From contig NGZR01000006.1 of NCBI GenBank assembly GCA_002197995.1, positions 186,001 to 250,000 on the forward strand: 64,000 nt of DNA. The letters run 5' to 3'. The DNA is from Gaeumannomyces sp. JS-464 (lineage: Eukaryota > Ascomycota > Sordariomycetes > Magnaporthales > Magnaporthaceae). A model generated the notes under the pieces. That model was not told where the DNA came from, made no database searches, and saw nothing but the letters and a program-made list of their open reading frames with translations. Position numbers and translations under genes: made by a program. Below, piece by piece: positions 33,575 to 46,951 of the stretch; the first letter of the stretch is position 1; each line of letters opens with the position of its first letter.

Positions 33575-34974
33575 CTCGACGGGTTTTCTGGCGCTGTTTC
33601 GCTAGAGATCGACAGTGTTTGTGCGGGAGCGGTCGGCAATTGGCGACAGGAAAACAAGACTGGCAAGCTCCTGGGGACAAAGCCGTTGATCTGCTTCTGC
33701 TTCACAAATTCGATGTGACGATGCTCGGCCGATGATGCAAGCCCGCGCCCCGTTGTTGGTTATCTTATCAGGAGACGCGACGCGGCGGGCGCGGCAGCAC
33801 AGTGTGGAGGGGATGCTATTTCACACCTTCTGTCGAGGCCTGTTGCGCAAGGTGACAGTGGCTACCAAATACTAGGATGACAACCAAAGTAGAAAAGAGA
33901 AAGAGCCATCACTTCAATGCTAGCATTCACACGCTCTCCAAAACTAAAGGATCTAGAAATATATAAATTTCATGCTGTCTCATTATTATACTGAGAAAAA
34001 ACAGGACTCCGCTTCTAGAAGATGGCAAGCAAAAAAAAACAAAAAAAAAAACCGGAATCCCCTCCGTCGCCTGGGTATCGACAACACCCCCCCCCCCCCC
34101 CCCCCCCCGAAATGGGGGAAACAAAAATGCAAAATGAAGCTCAAGCAAAAACAAATCAGAAACCCATCCCCTTGGCCACCCGGCTTCTTGGTCCTATTCT
34201 CCTCTAACGCAACCAAAAGAAACCTCCACCCCGTCTCTTCCTTTCGACGTCTGGCCCTCCCCGTCACTCGTGGCTTTCAATGTGCGCCGCCACGAACGAT
34301 ATAAGCCAAGAGAGAGGACGCCGTCTCGAAAAAAAAAAGAAAAAGAAAAAAACAGAACCAAAGAGTCATGGTATCAAGAGGTCAAACAAAAGATAGCAAG
34401 CGGTAATAACCCAGAAACGAAGCATTCAGAGAGCGGGTCATCCACCCACCCCTGGCGCAGTAAAACCGATCAGGAACAAGCCAAAAGATATTGGTAAGAA
34501 GCGAAACAAAGTAGTTAATAAATGCATGCTGGTAGGTGCGAGGTAGATATGGTATGATGGTCGTAAAGGAGGTATCTTGGACGGGTCATAAGAGAGCGAG
34601 TGCCGGGTATATAGTAGTAGATCTCCCATGAGAAAGATGACCGGGAAAGGAGGTGCCGACGGAGAATCAGAAGAAAAGGCGCCGTCTATCAGAAAGATGA
34701 CCTAAGAGGGATCCGGACCGCGCATATGCCGGGAACAGAAAAACGTAAAAGCATGAAAAGGCCTCCAAAAGTGTGTGTTGATATGCGTACAGGGCGAGGG
34801 TATCGTGGAATAAACTAGTTCGGTGGGTTCTGGGAGATCCATCCGTTCGTACCCTAGGTCTTTCATGCGATCGAGAAGCGAGTCTGGGATAGCGACACGT
34901 GGTTGAGACTTGTAGTCTCCTGTGCCACGAGACGAATGGAAAGTCGCAATTCTTCTCGTTTGAAAATCCATCCT
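33575..34974. other. Intergenic region with a 22-C homopolymer, between WBP11 and areA
   Basis: WBP11 promoter on one side, areA 3' untranslated region on the other. Many A-rich tracts (34025-34060, 34328-34352) and 22 C at 34087-34108. No gene is supported. Confidence 0.55.
34087..34108 (+). repeat. Poly-C homopolymer, 22 bases
   Basis: Uninterrupted run of 22 C flanked by A-rich DNA. Confidence 0.95.
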
Positions 34975-37900
34975 TTAAAGACTCATGGTGAGCCATTCCC
35001 ACTCCTGGGGGCCGGCCCCGGCGCCGCCCGGAGTTATGATCGGAGGCTGCGTCGAGCTGTTTCCGGACATGCTCATCAAGCCTGGTGCCATCACTGATTG
35101 CGTGGTCATGCCGAAGCCGTTGCTGAGCCTGCCCAAGGCCGAGCCAGCGCCGCTCATGCTTCCGAGGCCGGAGATAGTAGATCCCAGCGGTCTCGCCGCT
35201 TCGTTCGAACCGGTCGAGGCCGCAGGACTGTCGATGTCCATGCCGAGAAATCGCTGGTGTTGCCACTGCTATGTCCGGCGTTGTTGCTACTGCCGTTGTT
35301 GGCGGCAGTGGAAGCGCTAGTGTTGTTGCTGCTGCTGCTGTTGTTGATGGCGGCGCTGCTCGATGCGTGCTTTTGCTATGGCGACGCTGCCTTTTGGAGG
35401 CGATAGCCATACCCCTGGCGCAGCGCCCGGACCCGCGGTTCTTCGGAGGGGCTGCCGCGATAGGCACGACACCCTTGCCACCAGCAACGCCGGTTGCCGA
35501 TCCAGTGTAGCTGTTGGGTGCTGCCCCGCCGTATTTCCACCAGACGCTGGGCTCTCGCTCTCGTTTGCGCTGCCTGCCCTGGCCTGGGTAGTAGCTGGCG
35601 GAGTAGTCGCCGTCTGCACGGCCGCCTGGGTCGACGAAATAGCCAGGGTCGAGTTCTTCCTCGTAGCCGTCCCGGAGGCGGTTCCCGAGTTCTTCTTAGA
35701 GCGGGTGCTCGAGCCGCCTACAGACATGTTGCCAGAGCCACGGTTCCGCTTCTTGATCACATCAGTCTTCAAGCTGAGCGGCCGGACAACTCCATGAAGC
35801 TTCAAAAACAGTCCACAAGCGTTGCAGAGAGGCTGTCCCTCGGGGTTTCGCCGCCATAAAGGTGTCGTCTGCGTAAAACAGTTTGTGCATGTTGTCGGGG
35901 CCGTGCTCTCTCCCTGGGTCGCCCCAGAGGTGTTCTGGAGATTAGTGCTCGAGCCGTGCTTGGAGCCAGGCGGTGGCGACGATGGTCTGCTGTGGGCAGC
36001 TGAAGAGAAGCCCGACGCCTGGCCGGCCATCTCCGTCGGCGGTGAGTTCGGGTCCGACGACTGTGCGAGGTGGTCAAAGGGTGCCCGGGGCGAGCAACTG
36101 TCGGCGTGGATGCCGTGCGGGGAATCTTGCGGCGGCCATCAGCCTGCCTCCCAAAGGACTGCGACTGCGAGCGTCCCAGGCCACCCTCCCAGTCGGCGCC
36201 ATTGGCATCGACGAAGTCGGTGGTCGTTCCTCCGATGGTGACTTGCTTCCGTGGCGGTCCGACAGGGTACCGCGCGGCTCGGGTACTGAAGTTCCCAGGA
36301 AGTGAAGCATCCCACCCCATGGCGCTGTTGAAGTCCAGGCTCGATTCCTCCATACCGCTTGACGAAAAATCGCCGGTACCATGCATGTTTCGGTCAGCAA
36401 ATGCGCCGCCCTCGTCTTCGTTATCGTCCGAGTCCCCGAAGTTGAACATGGTGTTCTCTGGCATCATGCCCAGACCGGGCGAGCGGGCCGTGGGCTCTGA
36501 CTGGAAAACCTGGGAGGGGTCGATGTGGCCAAAGGCGGTAGGTGCCGTATACGACGGGACTCCGTCGCCGCCGGCCGTCGAAGCCGGGAACATGCCCGCA
36601 CCGTTGGCGCCGTACGGAAAGTTGGTCGACATACCGGAGGCCGCCCCGGGCTGCCTGAGCGCCTGCCCGCGATGCTGCCGCATGTCCATGTTACTGAAGT
36701 AGTAGCCGCCGCCCTCGGCCCCGTCAGCCAACGGGTGAGGAGTAGAAACGGCAGACGGGTAAGCCGAGCCTGGAGGAGAGTAAAAGTCCGTCGCAGGCAC
36801 CGAGGCAGCCAGCGAAGGGCCGCTATACAAGTGAGAGAAGGGCCCGTGAGAGACCATGGGCGACGTCGAGGGCGAAAAGGAGAAGTTGGGCTGGAACGGG
36901 CCGGCGGATGTGATGATGGGATCGCCATCCATGCCGAAGGTATCGAGCTGGAATGGAATGCCGTGGCCGTTGATCGGCTGGGCCATACTGCTCGAGTTAG
37001 CGCCGTCGAGGGAGTACTCATTGAGGTCGGCGTCTGCGTCGATGTCGTTGCCCGCGGCATTGGCGTTAACCGCGGGGACATGGGGCGAAAAGTCTGCCGG
37101 CCGCTTTCGTGTCTGAGACCGAGAGATCTGTGAGTCTTGCCTGATGTCGCAAGTGAGGGGATACTACGGCTCCGGCAAGCGCGGGTCTGGACGAGACAAG
37201 CTCGTGCTCACTCGAGTCGAGCGCACAAGGCCAGAGCCCAGGCTGGGCAAGAAACGGGTGTGGAAGGATCACTCACCCGTCTATCGTCGATGCTCGTCTT
37301 GCGGTGATAACGAGTTACGTAACCGAACTCGTTATGCCGCCTCTGCTGATGAGCGACCACAGGGACAGACTGGGGGTTGAACTGAGGGACGGGCGGTGAT
37401 TTGCGAGATTTGATAGGAATGGCTGAGGCGGCGGTGGGAGCTGGCACGTCCTCTGGCCTGGAACTCTCCGGAGTAGCGGCCAGGCCCGACGGCGTCGCAA
37501 TGCCGTCGGGAACAATGAAGTCGTCTAGGCTCATTGGGTCGCTCTGTGCCGCCAGGTTCTGCGCAGACGTCTTGCGCAGCTGCGCGATGCCGCTCGGCGC
37601 ATTGGCACCTGAAGCAGATGCACGTGTACTTGCGGCGAGTCTGGTCGGCAGACAAAAAAAATGAGACAAATTCCCCATGTTAGCCAGACAACCTCGAGAG
37701 GCACAAATGACACCCCCGACCCAGCCGCAGCCGAGACCCAGGGTTCCACAGGCGCCAGTTCGCATGGAAATGGCGCCTGTCGACTTCCCTGTCACGGGAA
37801 AGGAGAGGACGACGGATTTAGTGGACGCATACCGGGCCTGCTCCTCCTGCTGGCGTTTGCGCAGGTTCATGTGCATCATGCGCCAGGTCAGGTTCTCCAT

Positions 37901-38344
37901 GCGCTCCTGGTTCGGCAGCAGCTGCTTCGTCCTGCTGAAGAAGCGCCAGACCTGCGCGGCGAGCGGGTCCTGCGCCTGCAGCGCCTCGGGGGTGTCGTCC
38001 TTGACGCCGGCCATGCCGTTCTTGAGGCCGTCGAAAACCTCTGTCCTCGACAGCTTGTCCCGCGCGACGCTGTAGGTGCCCTTCAGGTCCAGATCGAGCT
38101 CGCGGAGTGACGTGTTGATGTCGTCGGGGTGCTGCTCCTGCTGCTGCTGTTGGTGGGGTTTGGTCGCGCCGCCGGCCTGGGGGCCAATCGCACCAGCGCG
38201 AGGAACACCGCCGCCGCCGCCGCCTCGGCGGGCGGAATCGTGGGCGGGCCGCCGGGGGAATCGGTAATCGTGCTCTGTTGTCGTGGGGTGCATGGGCGTC
38301 GCCATGGCCGACGTCGACGTCGAGATTGCCCTACTGCTGATCAT
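34975..38344 (-). CDS. areA: AreA/NIT2 GATA factor, global nitrogen regulator (three exons, four frame breaks)
   Basis: Zinc-finger activator that binds HGATAR sites and turns on nitrogen-catabolic genes when good nitrogen sources are scarce. Exon 1 (37833-38344) carries the AreA N-terminal domain: [20 protein letters not shown], then [12 protein letters not shown]. Exon 2 (37277-37640) carries [25 protein letters not shown] and [11 protein letters not shown]. Exon 3 (34975-37112) starts [10 protein letters not shown]. Introns are 192 and 164 nt, exactly in phase. The finger is C-x2-C-x17-C-x2-C (35815-35889: CTNC..CNAC) followed by the basic region and KKRNRGSG. The C-terminus [11 protein letters not shown], known in this family as an NMR-binding end, stops at 34975-34977. 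Four one-base losses are needed in exon 3 (about 36085-36092, 35484-35490, 35360-35375 and 35245-35250); restored, the exons sum to 1005 residues. A GCT/CAG-rich (Ser/Gln/Asn) tract near 35320-35350 lies before the end. The start could also be the Met at 38305. Confidence 0.93.
35322..35347. repeat. GCT/GTT trinucleotide tract inside areA
   Basis: Interrupted TTG/CTG units on the plus strand. In areA this is the Ser/Asn-coding linker before the C-terminal domain, next to two of the four frame breaks. Confidence 0.75.
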
Positions 38345-41300
38345 GTCGCACAGGAATGGCCTGTAGCTGACTGGGGGGAGCCGAAGGGCGGAGAGGAGAG
38401 GATATAGTATAAAACGGAATAATAACAAATAATGGCGAGTGCGAGAGGACGAAGCGAGGAAAAAACGGGCGAAGGGGAAAATGGGCTCGTTCGATTTTCC
38501 CCACGTCGGCCTCGCCGCACAGACTTGGTGGGTTCACCACACACCCCAAGCAGCCTCCGTCACGGGCTTTTTTTTTTTTTTTATTGTTCCCTCCTCCTTG
38601 CACTGGTCCTGCTGCAACACTCACACCGGTCAATGTCGGCGCCAGCGAGAAACACCCGCGCTTTGATTGGGTGGCAAGGTCGCTCTCGGCCAAAGAAAAA
38701 TCGCTACTTGGTATGCGACTCCAGCAAATCGGCGGGCATTCGGATGTTGAGCAGGGACAGGGCGGACGAGATGTATGCTGTATGCTGTATGCTGGAGGTA
38801 GGCCGTCCGGCTGGCCTGTGGCACACCCACTCTTGCTCTCTCGGTCTGTGTGTATGTATGTGTGTGTGTGTGTGTGTGTGTGTCTGGTCGTGGGTTGGAG
38901 GAAGGCGATTGAGGGACGGACGAGCAAGGAGAGGTCGGCGGCAGGCCGTGGCTGGTGTTTTTCTTGGTCTGGCTCTTGGGACAAGGGGGGGCGTGTGAGA
39001 GAGCGAAGAGCGCGGGAGGTGGGTGATGGGGACGAAAGAGTCAAGTCGCAGCCCACTTTGGACTGCAGGCTGCTCGGCTGCACGAGGGGGTGAGGGACCA
39101 CTGGGGACCACACTGGCGAGACTTTTGGGATATGGCTGCGGGGGCTTGCGGCCGCCTTCGGAAGGTTTGCAGGGACTGAAGCGAGCGCTGGTGGAGCTTG
39201 GTGCTTGCGATTGAAATTATTGCTAGCGGCGGGTGGTGGAGGGGGGCTGCTGCGGCGACGTCGAGTTCACTGAAGGGCAAGACAGCAGGCGCTGCCGACC
39301 ACGCAGGCAGCTGGAGATGAGCAAAGCCAAGTCGAGGTCTGGCTCTGCAGGGCTATCCCCTGGCCGAGAACAGGAATATCGAGATCGTCTGTTTTTCTGT
39401 CAAGGCATACATGCCGAGCGTCCCTTGAATTATCCCATTGACCGCTCTAGGCTTTGGCGGTCGCGCCGCGACGGTTGTAGTGCATACACCAACCAAGCCC
39501 AAGCCCAACAGGAACCTTGCAAACCCTCGCCCGCCACGAAGCCTCCATCCCACACGCAACTCCATGATGATTGCCCGTGGACAAGACGAATGCCTCTGAT
39601 GCGTACTCTTCCAGGCCTGCGGTGGAGTAAAGCAACGCCGTCTGGAGATGTTTTCTGCGTCCGCAACCAACAGTAGGGACTTTCACAAGCCACTGACCGC
39701 ACTCGACCCTGCGACTCGAGCTGCCCACTCAAAACCCAAGTCGAACACCCGCCGGTCCTCGCAAAGTCCCGGGTACTTTTCGAGTCCCACAGCCTGCAAC
39801 CGAGTGCACCACAGGGGCCCACCCGCGCCGGTTTTCGGCAGGGATTGCGTGTGGGATTTGGACTGGGGGGTCGGTGGGTGGGTGGTCCCCACGGCGGCCA
39901 TCTGAATCTGGTTGGCTTGCTGGGGCTGCTGCTCTTTGCTGCCCGCAAAGTGCAGCCCACCACCAACCCACCCACTCACGCGCGCCGCATTTGCACTCCC
40001 TGCCCCTTGCCGGGGCGGCCAGCACGGAGCGACGTCCGGCCATTTTTGGAGCGAAAGGCAAAAGGAACACACGCAAAAGGGAAAAAGAAAATTCCATGTG
40101 CGGGGCGGGTCTGACTCTCGAGCAGGATTGCTCCCTGTTTGGCGTGCAAGAAGAGAAAAACCACGCGCGCTCTGCTTTTGCATGCCAGTCGGCGGGGGGG
40201 CCACCGACTGACCTATTCGGGACAGGCGCCGCCGGTTTTTTGTCCGGTGGATGCCTCTATCCCTCGCTGGTCTCTCCCTTGAAACTGACTGGGCCGACGA
40301 CGGCGGAGCGATTCGGCAAACCGAGGCGGTCGGGTGGTGCCCTTTTTGCTTGGTAGCTCTGTTCGTCAGCACTTATGAAGGATTGCAATGGTCAACCGCC
40401 AGGCACTCTATCCCAACCGTCGTCCGATGCAAGATGCGATAGCCCTCGGACCAGGCCTTCTGCGATCTGCAGACATATGGGAATTCTGATGTGATCGATA
40501 GCTGGATCCCGCCCGCCTTGCCAGCCCTCTTTCTCCTTGATCCGGGGCCAAGCTTTCCATTCGTCCCAGGGGTACGCAATTCGCATCGTGCAGACATCAA
40601 TGACGTTTGTGCTCGTGAAGCCAAGGGTCCTCATCCCACCCCCGAATTTTGGGGCACGAGGGGGCAGGCCCGTTTTAACTGTGGGCTCCGATGTGGAACC
40701 AAAACACGGGTACAGATTGCCGCAAGGGCCCAAGGCCAGCATGCTCTGTCCGGCAGGTCCGTAATGTGATGGGCTGGCCCTCTCTCTGCCTGTGGTGTCT
40801 CTGATATTTCTCCAGCAGGGCAGAGGGGAGGAGGGGGCTTCACCAGTCCAGATGATACCTAACCTGCCAGGCAAGACACTCGGCAGCTTTTCTGCTGCTG
40901 CCCGGCCTTCCCTCCACCCATCCATCCGCGCAGGGTCGCACACGACAGAAAGGACAGGGTCGGGCTCCGTTGTCTCTTCTTGCGTCCGGCTTCGGAAAGG
41001 CGCGGCTAGCAGAGGATCGATTGCCGTGTGGCGTCCCACCCTTCCTCGTCATCCCGGCCGGCCTGCAAACCGGCGGTGCTAGTGAGGCAGCTCTAATTTA
41101 CCTCGTGTCCAAAAGCACAAGCGCACACCCACTGGTTAGGTGGCAGGTTGTGGAGGTGTTTGGTAGTGGCTTCCAGGCGGTCAGCAGCGAATCTCTCTAT
41201 TGCCCCTCTGAACAAGTGCCGGCTCTTCAATGTCCAAGCAAATTACCTTTTTCGAATCTGCCGTCAATAATCATGACCGGGAACCGTTGTCATTTCTCCC

Positions 41301-44300
41301 CAGTCGATGACGGTGTGGTGCAACTCGACGGTGTGAACGCCGCATGCAGCCCAGCGTTCAGGGGACCGGCGGTCAGTGCGACAGGCAAGGGGCCTGCTCG
41401 CTCCTCCCTCGACCGCCGTTGCCTGCCACGGGCCAACCAGCCAGAGATTTGACGCAACCCTCGACCGACCGGGCTGACTGGTGCCTGTGAGGAGGACCCG
41501 CCTTTCAAAGAGCCTGCGTGCGTGACGCGGTCCCCGTTCGCTTTTACCCAGCGGGACAGAAAGGTCCAGGAGAAACGAACGTAGGATCTACCAGCATACG
41601 TATAGTGGAATTAGAGTTAGGTTGTCGATCCATGGCTTCATCTTCGGTTCAGCGGCTGAGCCTTGTGCCTTTTCTAGGCGTCTTTCAGCTTTGACCACGC
41701 CGTGCAGCTAACCCTCCAAGGAGAAAGGAAGAATGGAGAAGAAAGGATAGCATTCTGTCCGTTTTTGCTTTTCTCTGTGCGAGTTGCAGGCTAAAAGTAA
41801 CCAAGCCTGGAATCCCGCGTGGTAGGTGCCTACCTACCTACCTAGAGGTCGTCTTTCACGCCTTGTGTCTTGTAGCTCTGCGGGCGAGCCCGCCTTTTGC
41901 TGTCAACTGCCAATTGCAGTGGACCTCCCTTCACCAGGCCCGATGCACCTTGCTCCAGTCCCCGTCGTCTCGGGCACGCAGCTCGCGAGATCTGGACCGC
42001 CCGCCAGGGCCATGGGGATCTCGCGTCGCGGCGCCTTGGGCTCTTTCGCAACACTGCCTTCTCGATCGGTTTGCGCTTGCTGACAGCCCAGCCCCAACCC
42101 AGGGTGTGTGGACAAGGGTAAAGGCGTGTGTGTGTGGTCTAGTCGCGGCCAAGTACCAGCTACAAGACAGGGGTTGTGAGCACTTGCATGCGGTCCCCCC
42201 TGCGGTGACCCCCACTCTGAAAACAGGACCATGGCTGAGTTGACGGAGAACGAACCATCCGTTTTCCACCTTTGCGTGTGTGTTCGTCCATCCTTCTTGC
42301 CCTTTTTTCCCCCCAGCCAGCCAGAAAAAAAAGAAGAAAAAAGCTCAGCTTTTACCCTCAGCTCCCCACGGGCGCGCCACAAAGCACCTGTCGGTCGACC
42401 GGCTGCCAAACTTTCCACCGTGCAAGGGGAGAACATCCTGGTGCGGGGGATCAGCAAAGAAAAGCAACAAAATGTGCTGGAAAAAATATGTCTGCACCCG
42501 TATGTCGGCGGCCGCAAGAAATACCCCGACTGCCGCCGCTCCTTTCCCCTTCCCAGTAAATCATCCCGCGCTTTTGGCGCCGGCCTGGGCATGGGTGCCG
42601 GGCGAGGAGGCGCAAATCATTGGAAGAAAGGGGCAATATTGGATGGGCTTGGGTCAAGGGCCATCCCACGCTTGCCCGGCACCCAGCCAATTCAAGACCA
42701 CCACAACAGCCAGCCAACACGACACGTCCCGTGGCAAGCCGCCCGAGTTTCCTCTTTTATTTTATTTTTTTATTGTTATTTTTATTTATTCTGTTTTACG
42801 TCATTCCAGAGCGCTCCCCACCCGCAAACGCTGGGCCCAGCTGTCCGCCATGCCGGGCCGATAGGTGTTTGATGGGTTCCATCTCGCGAGCCACCTGCAA
42901 AGAGACGCAGCGGGCAGGCGCTGAAGGCCAAAGAAACATGCGTGGCGAGTCATTCCGGTTTTTTCCATGTACGATGGGTCTTTACGGAGAACGGGACCCT
43001 CTTTGCGCCCTTACCGTTGCATGTGTATCGCGACCCCCGGCGAAGGCGTGCTGGGCGGAGCCCAACTGGGGATAATGCGGCGGAGCTTCGAGAGAACAAG
43101 AGAGGGTCTGTTGGTGTGGGGTTGAGTGTTTTTGTCCGTCTCTTGTCCCTCGCTAGCTGGGCTGGGCGGACGAGCCAGCCAACAACGGAGGGAGAGAAGG
43201 GGTATCCATCTCTCTCACATGATCCACGGTGCCGCTTGGGTTTGCTTTTTGATTGACCAGGCGTTTTTAGTTTAACCAGGCCCGCTGGGCTAACGAAGCA
43301 TGCCGCCGCAAGGGCTGGCAGTTTTAGCCAGCAACCCCGGTCTAGGTCGCATGGCATGTGCAGAGTGTCCCGCGCGTGGGATGCGTTTTTCTCTTGTTTA
43401 TAATGAGTAAAAAGCCATCATAATAACAAACCACGTTGCGGACTCTCGAGCAAATCATTACCGTTGCCGGGTGCTCTAACCAGCGTGCTAACCTACCTAA
43501 AATAGGAGGCCCGGTCTGATGGCGACAGACCCCGCCGTCGCCGAGTTGATTGACGGGGCCACCGACCAGAGCCCACACCTTTCCGCTTTTTGCTGCATCC
43601 CCGGCGTCGCGAGAGCCCAACGGCCGAGGCTGATAGGTGGCGCTTCGTCGGAGCCGCAGAGCGGACGGGCGGCTGCTGGGGCCGGCGAGGTGGATCTCTG
43701 TCCGGATCCGAACACTTCTACTGCCTCTGCTTTGGCATGTTTCGCAGACGAGGAACAGGTCTCTTGCATCGGGGAAGAGGGGAAAAGTTGATGACGCAGG
43801 GGAGAGACCCGATTTCGGGATGCATCGGCCACGCCCACCCTGGTCCCTCTGAGCAAGATGAGAGAGAGCATGCCATCCAAAGAATTTCCACCCTCTCACA
43901 GCTGGGCTCTTGTCCATACAGGAGCGGGAGCCAATCATGCAGAGCCTGAACCAATCCGAGAGCTCTTTGCGGCTGGAAGGAGTGGTGTTAGTTTGGCCAA
44001 AGAAGCGCCCTTCCCGCCAGCCGTGGGATGCGGATGCGGCATCGATTTCTTTTGGTGATGCGCAGGTGGCGGTTGGTCACATGGCTGGCCATGCCTCCAA
44101 CACAGAATACCTCAAAACTTTTGTGGTGGCTCAGAGTCGTGGTTTTGTTGGAGGGATGGTGGGCACCTCGCCACGATCACCATCCATGGCCGGAAAGCCT
44201 GGAATGTGATGTGCTCCATGCTCGTTATTCCGCCCGGCACAGAAGCGGCTCGAGGCTCGCGGGCCATGGAGTTAGCAGTTCCACTCGGGCTACAACAGCT

Positions 44301-46951
44301 CGCCGGAGGAAGCGGAACACAGACGTCGGCCGCCGGATGCAGTCAGCCAAGAGAGGCGGGCAACCAAACGGAGGGCTGTGAGGGCCTGGATCTCCTCTCC
44401 CCACTCCCCTTCCCCGTCTCGTTCCTCGCCCTAACCGCTTTCGTAGAACGTGTGGGATTTCGGAGAAAGGGTGGGGTTGAACACCAAAAGACAGGGTCGA
44501 AAGGGCAGCAGAAACACGAAACCAAGGCGTCTGGACCGCAAACGGAATTGACTGTTTTCCTGGCTCAATCCCAACGACGGCTTTTGATTGAACGGGAAAA
44601 ATATCAATGGGCGTGGTTCAGCGGTTCCAGGGGGTGCCAGTGGCATGGCGAGGGGGCCCATCCAATAGGCTGACAGGCCGGGCGTGGGGGGACACCAGAC
44701 ATTTCTCCCGCGCGCCCCACCAGTTGCGACTCCAGACCGTGCGGATGGCGCAAGCGACGCATGGGCCTGGCGTGGGGTAAAATGAGAAGCACAGAGAGAA
44801 AAAATCTGGCGTGAAAAGAAGCAAAGACGAATGTGCAATTGTGCAGGACACACGCAGCGCGCAGCACGCAGCACGCACCGACCTACTCTGTTCTGACCAC
44901 CATGCCATTCACGTCGTGTGTCGGCTGCATCTGGCTTCGAGGGCGGCGCGTGTCATGTGTCCCACCACGCTGCGAGCGTGAGTGTGGGTGGGTGGCAGCG
45001 GTCTAGACCCCACCACAAGACACAGGGAGAGAGAGGGGTGCCCTCCAAAAGTGCCCGCCATCAAGTGTTTTCCATCCCGCGCCGAGGGACTTGGCGAGAC
45101 GCTTATGGTGATGGCGGCGAGGTGGCAAGCGAGGCTTTCGGTCGATTGTTTCCCGTCCCGCATCGGAGAGCTTGTCCGGTCGTTTCCGCCTGAAGTTGTC
45201 GTCGTCATCGCCATCGTGGGCTGTCGGGCTCAAGTCAGATCAATGAGTCTGGTTGGTGTTGTCTTGTCTGCGCACATCCTGCGATTCTCTCTCTACCCAA
45301 ACGCTTCCTCTTCCCTCCATGCTCCCCCTGGCTCCAGTCCGGATCCTTCCTTTTTTGTTTTCTAGGCCAGCCAGGTCTGCGCCTTTGGTTCTGAGTCGGC
45401 TTCGACAGTTTTGGGCTTCGTCGAACGGTCATTCGGCTGTGGTGTCGCCCTGGCTTGAGGCTGTCTAACAACCTGCTCGACTCCAAGTGGAATCGGATAG
45501 GGGCTGGGTCTCGGAGTCTGAAGGTCAAAGACGACGTGCACTCACCTGGATCTTTATATCCGCGCCGAGAGTTCTCTCCTGAACACAATGAGGAAAAGGT
45601 GAAGGCGCGTCTCTTATCTTTTTCCAGCCCTGCCATCCTTGCCTGGCCGGTCAAGCAGGTCAGGCGGGCCTATTGCGAATTTCTGGAGGCGATTGGCAAA
45701 TAGGAGAGAAACACGGGCCTAAGATAGGACCTGGTATCTACCTCTCTACCCAGCTATCTGTTTTCCCGCAGAGTGAGCACTCTGCCATCGCCTCGGCGTC
45801 CGTATTTGTCGATAGGGGTCCAGCGATGGCCCCTATCTGGCATCGGCGTTTCTCATATGGGCCTTCCTATCTCTCAATTATCATATTGACGATCGCGTTA
45901 TACATATGTGGGCCGCCACGGAACTCTGCGCCAGGAAGCATCGCTTGCTCTTATCAAAAGAATCTGGGCGGATAGTCGACCGGCGTCCTTCCCAAGATAT
46001 CAGGGTGCCTTTTTGGACTGAGTCCTTTCATTCGACGCTGGCGCGGCCCCGGGGATCCTTATCTGGCGCCGACGCATTGGACCCCTGCAATGGCATCGCA
46101 TTCTTGATCGCGTGCTGCCCTTGCGACATGGCCAATCACCAGCCCTGGCTTGAATCTCCGCCATGCCAAACCTACCCGCGTACATGCCATTCCCGCCTCG
46201 GCCCCAAGTACCGAGGCCATGCATATGTACGATGCGCGCGCACGCACCGCGAGGCCCTGCGTCTTTCTCGAGCAGCTGCCATGTTTGTTTAAAAAAGTGG
46301 CCACGAGAGCCAATGGGACCCAGGGGATGAGATAACGACACGCTCTACGTCGCAGTTTGGAATTTCGACTGCGTCTCTAAGGGATTGTGATCTCAGGGGG
46401 TGTGGAATGCTTATCGCGCCTCCGCATTCCCCAGTCTTGGACCCCTTCTCCCTTGACCACTGGAGACTGATCATAAATAAAGGTCCGGGGTAGCTCCACG
46501 CCATTCTCCAGATCCCAGATCCTGGGGTAGTCCTGGCTATTCTGGGGAAGTCTGGAGATGACAGAAAGCTCCATTCTTCCTCAGCCACACAGCCTCCATC
46601 CAGGGGAAATCTCCCATGTGTCTCACATGGCGATGTGCCAAGTGCCTGCTCTCGGCTTTGTGGATGACGAAGGGCCGCCTCTCGGGATTGTGCCCGACAC
46701 AATGCAAGGATCACGACCGGACGCCGGATCCGGTCACCAGGCCGCATCCATATGCCGGCCTTTGTCAACGGCCGCTCAGTGGCGGCCATCTTTGTTGTTC
46801 CTGTCAATACCGTCCTGGGCACGCCAATTCATACTTGATGGAGGGCAGCCGGGTGTTGAGGCCCCATGGCCTTCGGGGTCGTGAGCTCCAACGGCACAAG
46901 AATGCAATATTGGCTCCTTTTGCCATACTACCGGAGAACTGAAAATATACC
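38345..46951. other. 8.6-kb spacer upstream of areA without a supportable gene
   Basis: Frames here are short, overlap on all strands and show no family motifs, signal peptides or splice-supported exons. It contains a TG microsatellite (38847-38883), TACC/TACCTA runs at 41821-41845, pyrimidine-rich tracts, and stretches with a base composition like coding DNA. The first 1-2 kb should be the areA promoter and leader; the last few hundred bp precede the WSC gene. Nothing else can be named. Confidence 0.55.
38847..38883 (+). repeat. TG-dinucleotide microsatellite upstream of areA
   Basis: TG repeats with two TATG interruptions, about 500 bp upstream of the areA start. Confidence 0.9.

Noticed and set aside
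40392..41039. 215-codon minus-strand frame in the areA upstream spacer
   Set aside because: Overlaps equally long frames on both strands, has no recognisable motifs and shows no splice context.
43440..43500. tRNA-like sequence (A-box-like GTTAGCACGCTGGTTAGAGCA on the minus strand and a TCGAG..TCC T-arm-like part)
   Set aside because: The anticodon and acceptor stems do not pair and the T-loop is too long. At best it is a decayed fossil.
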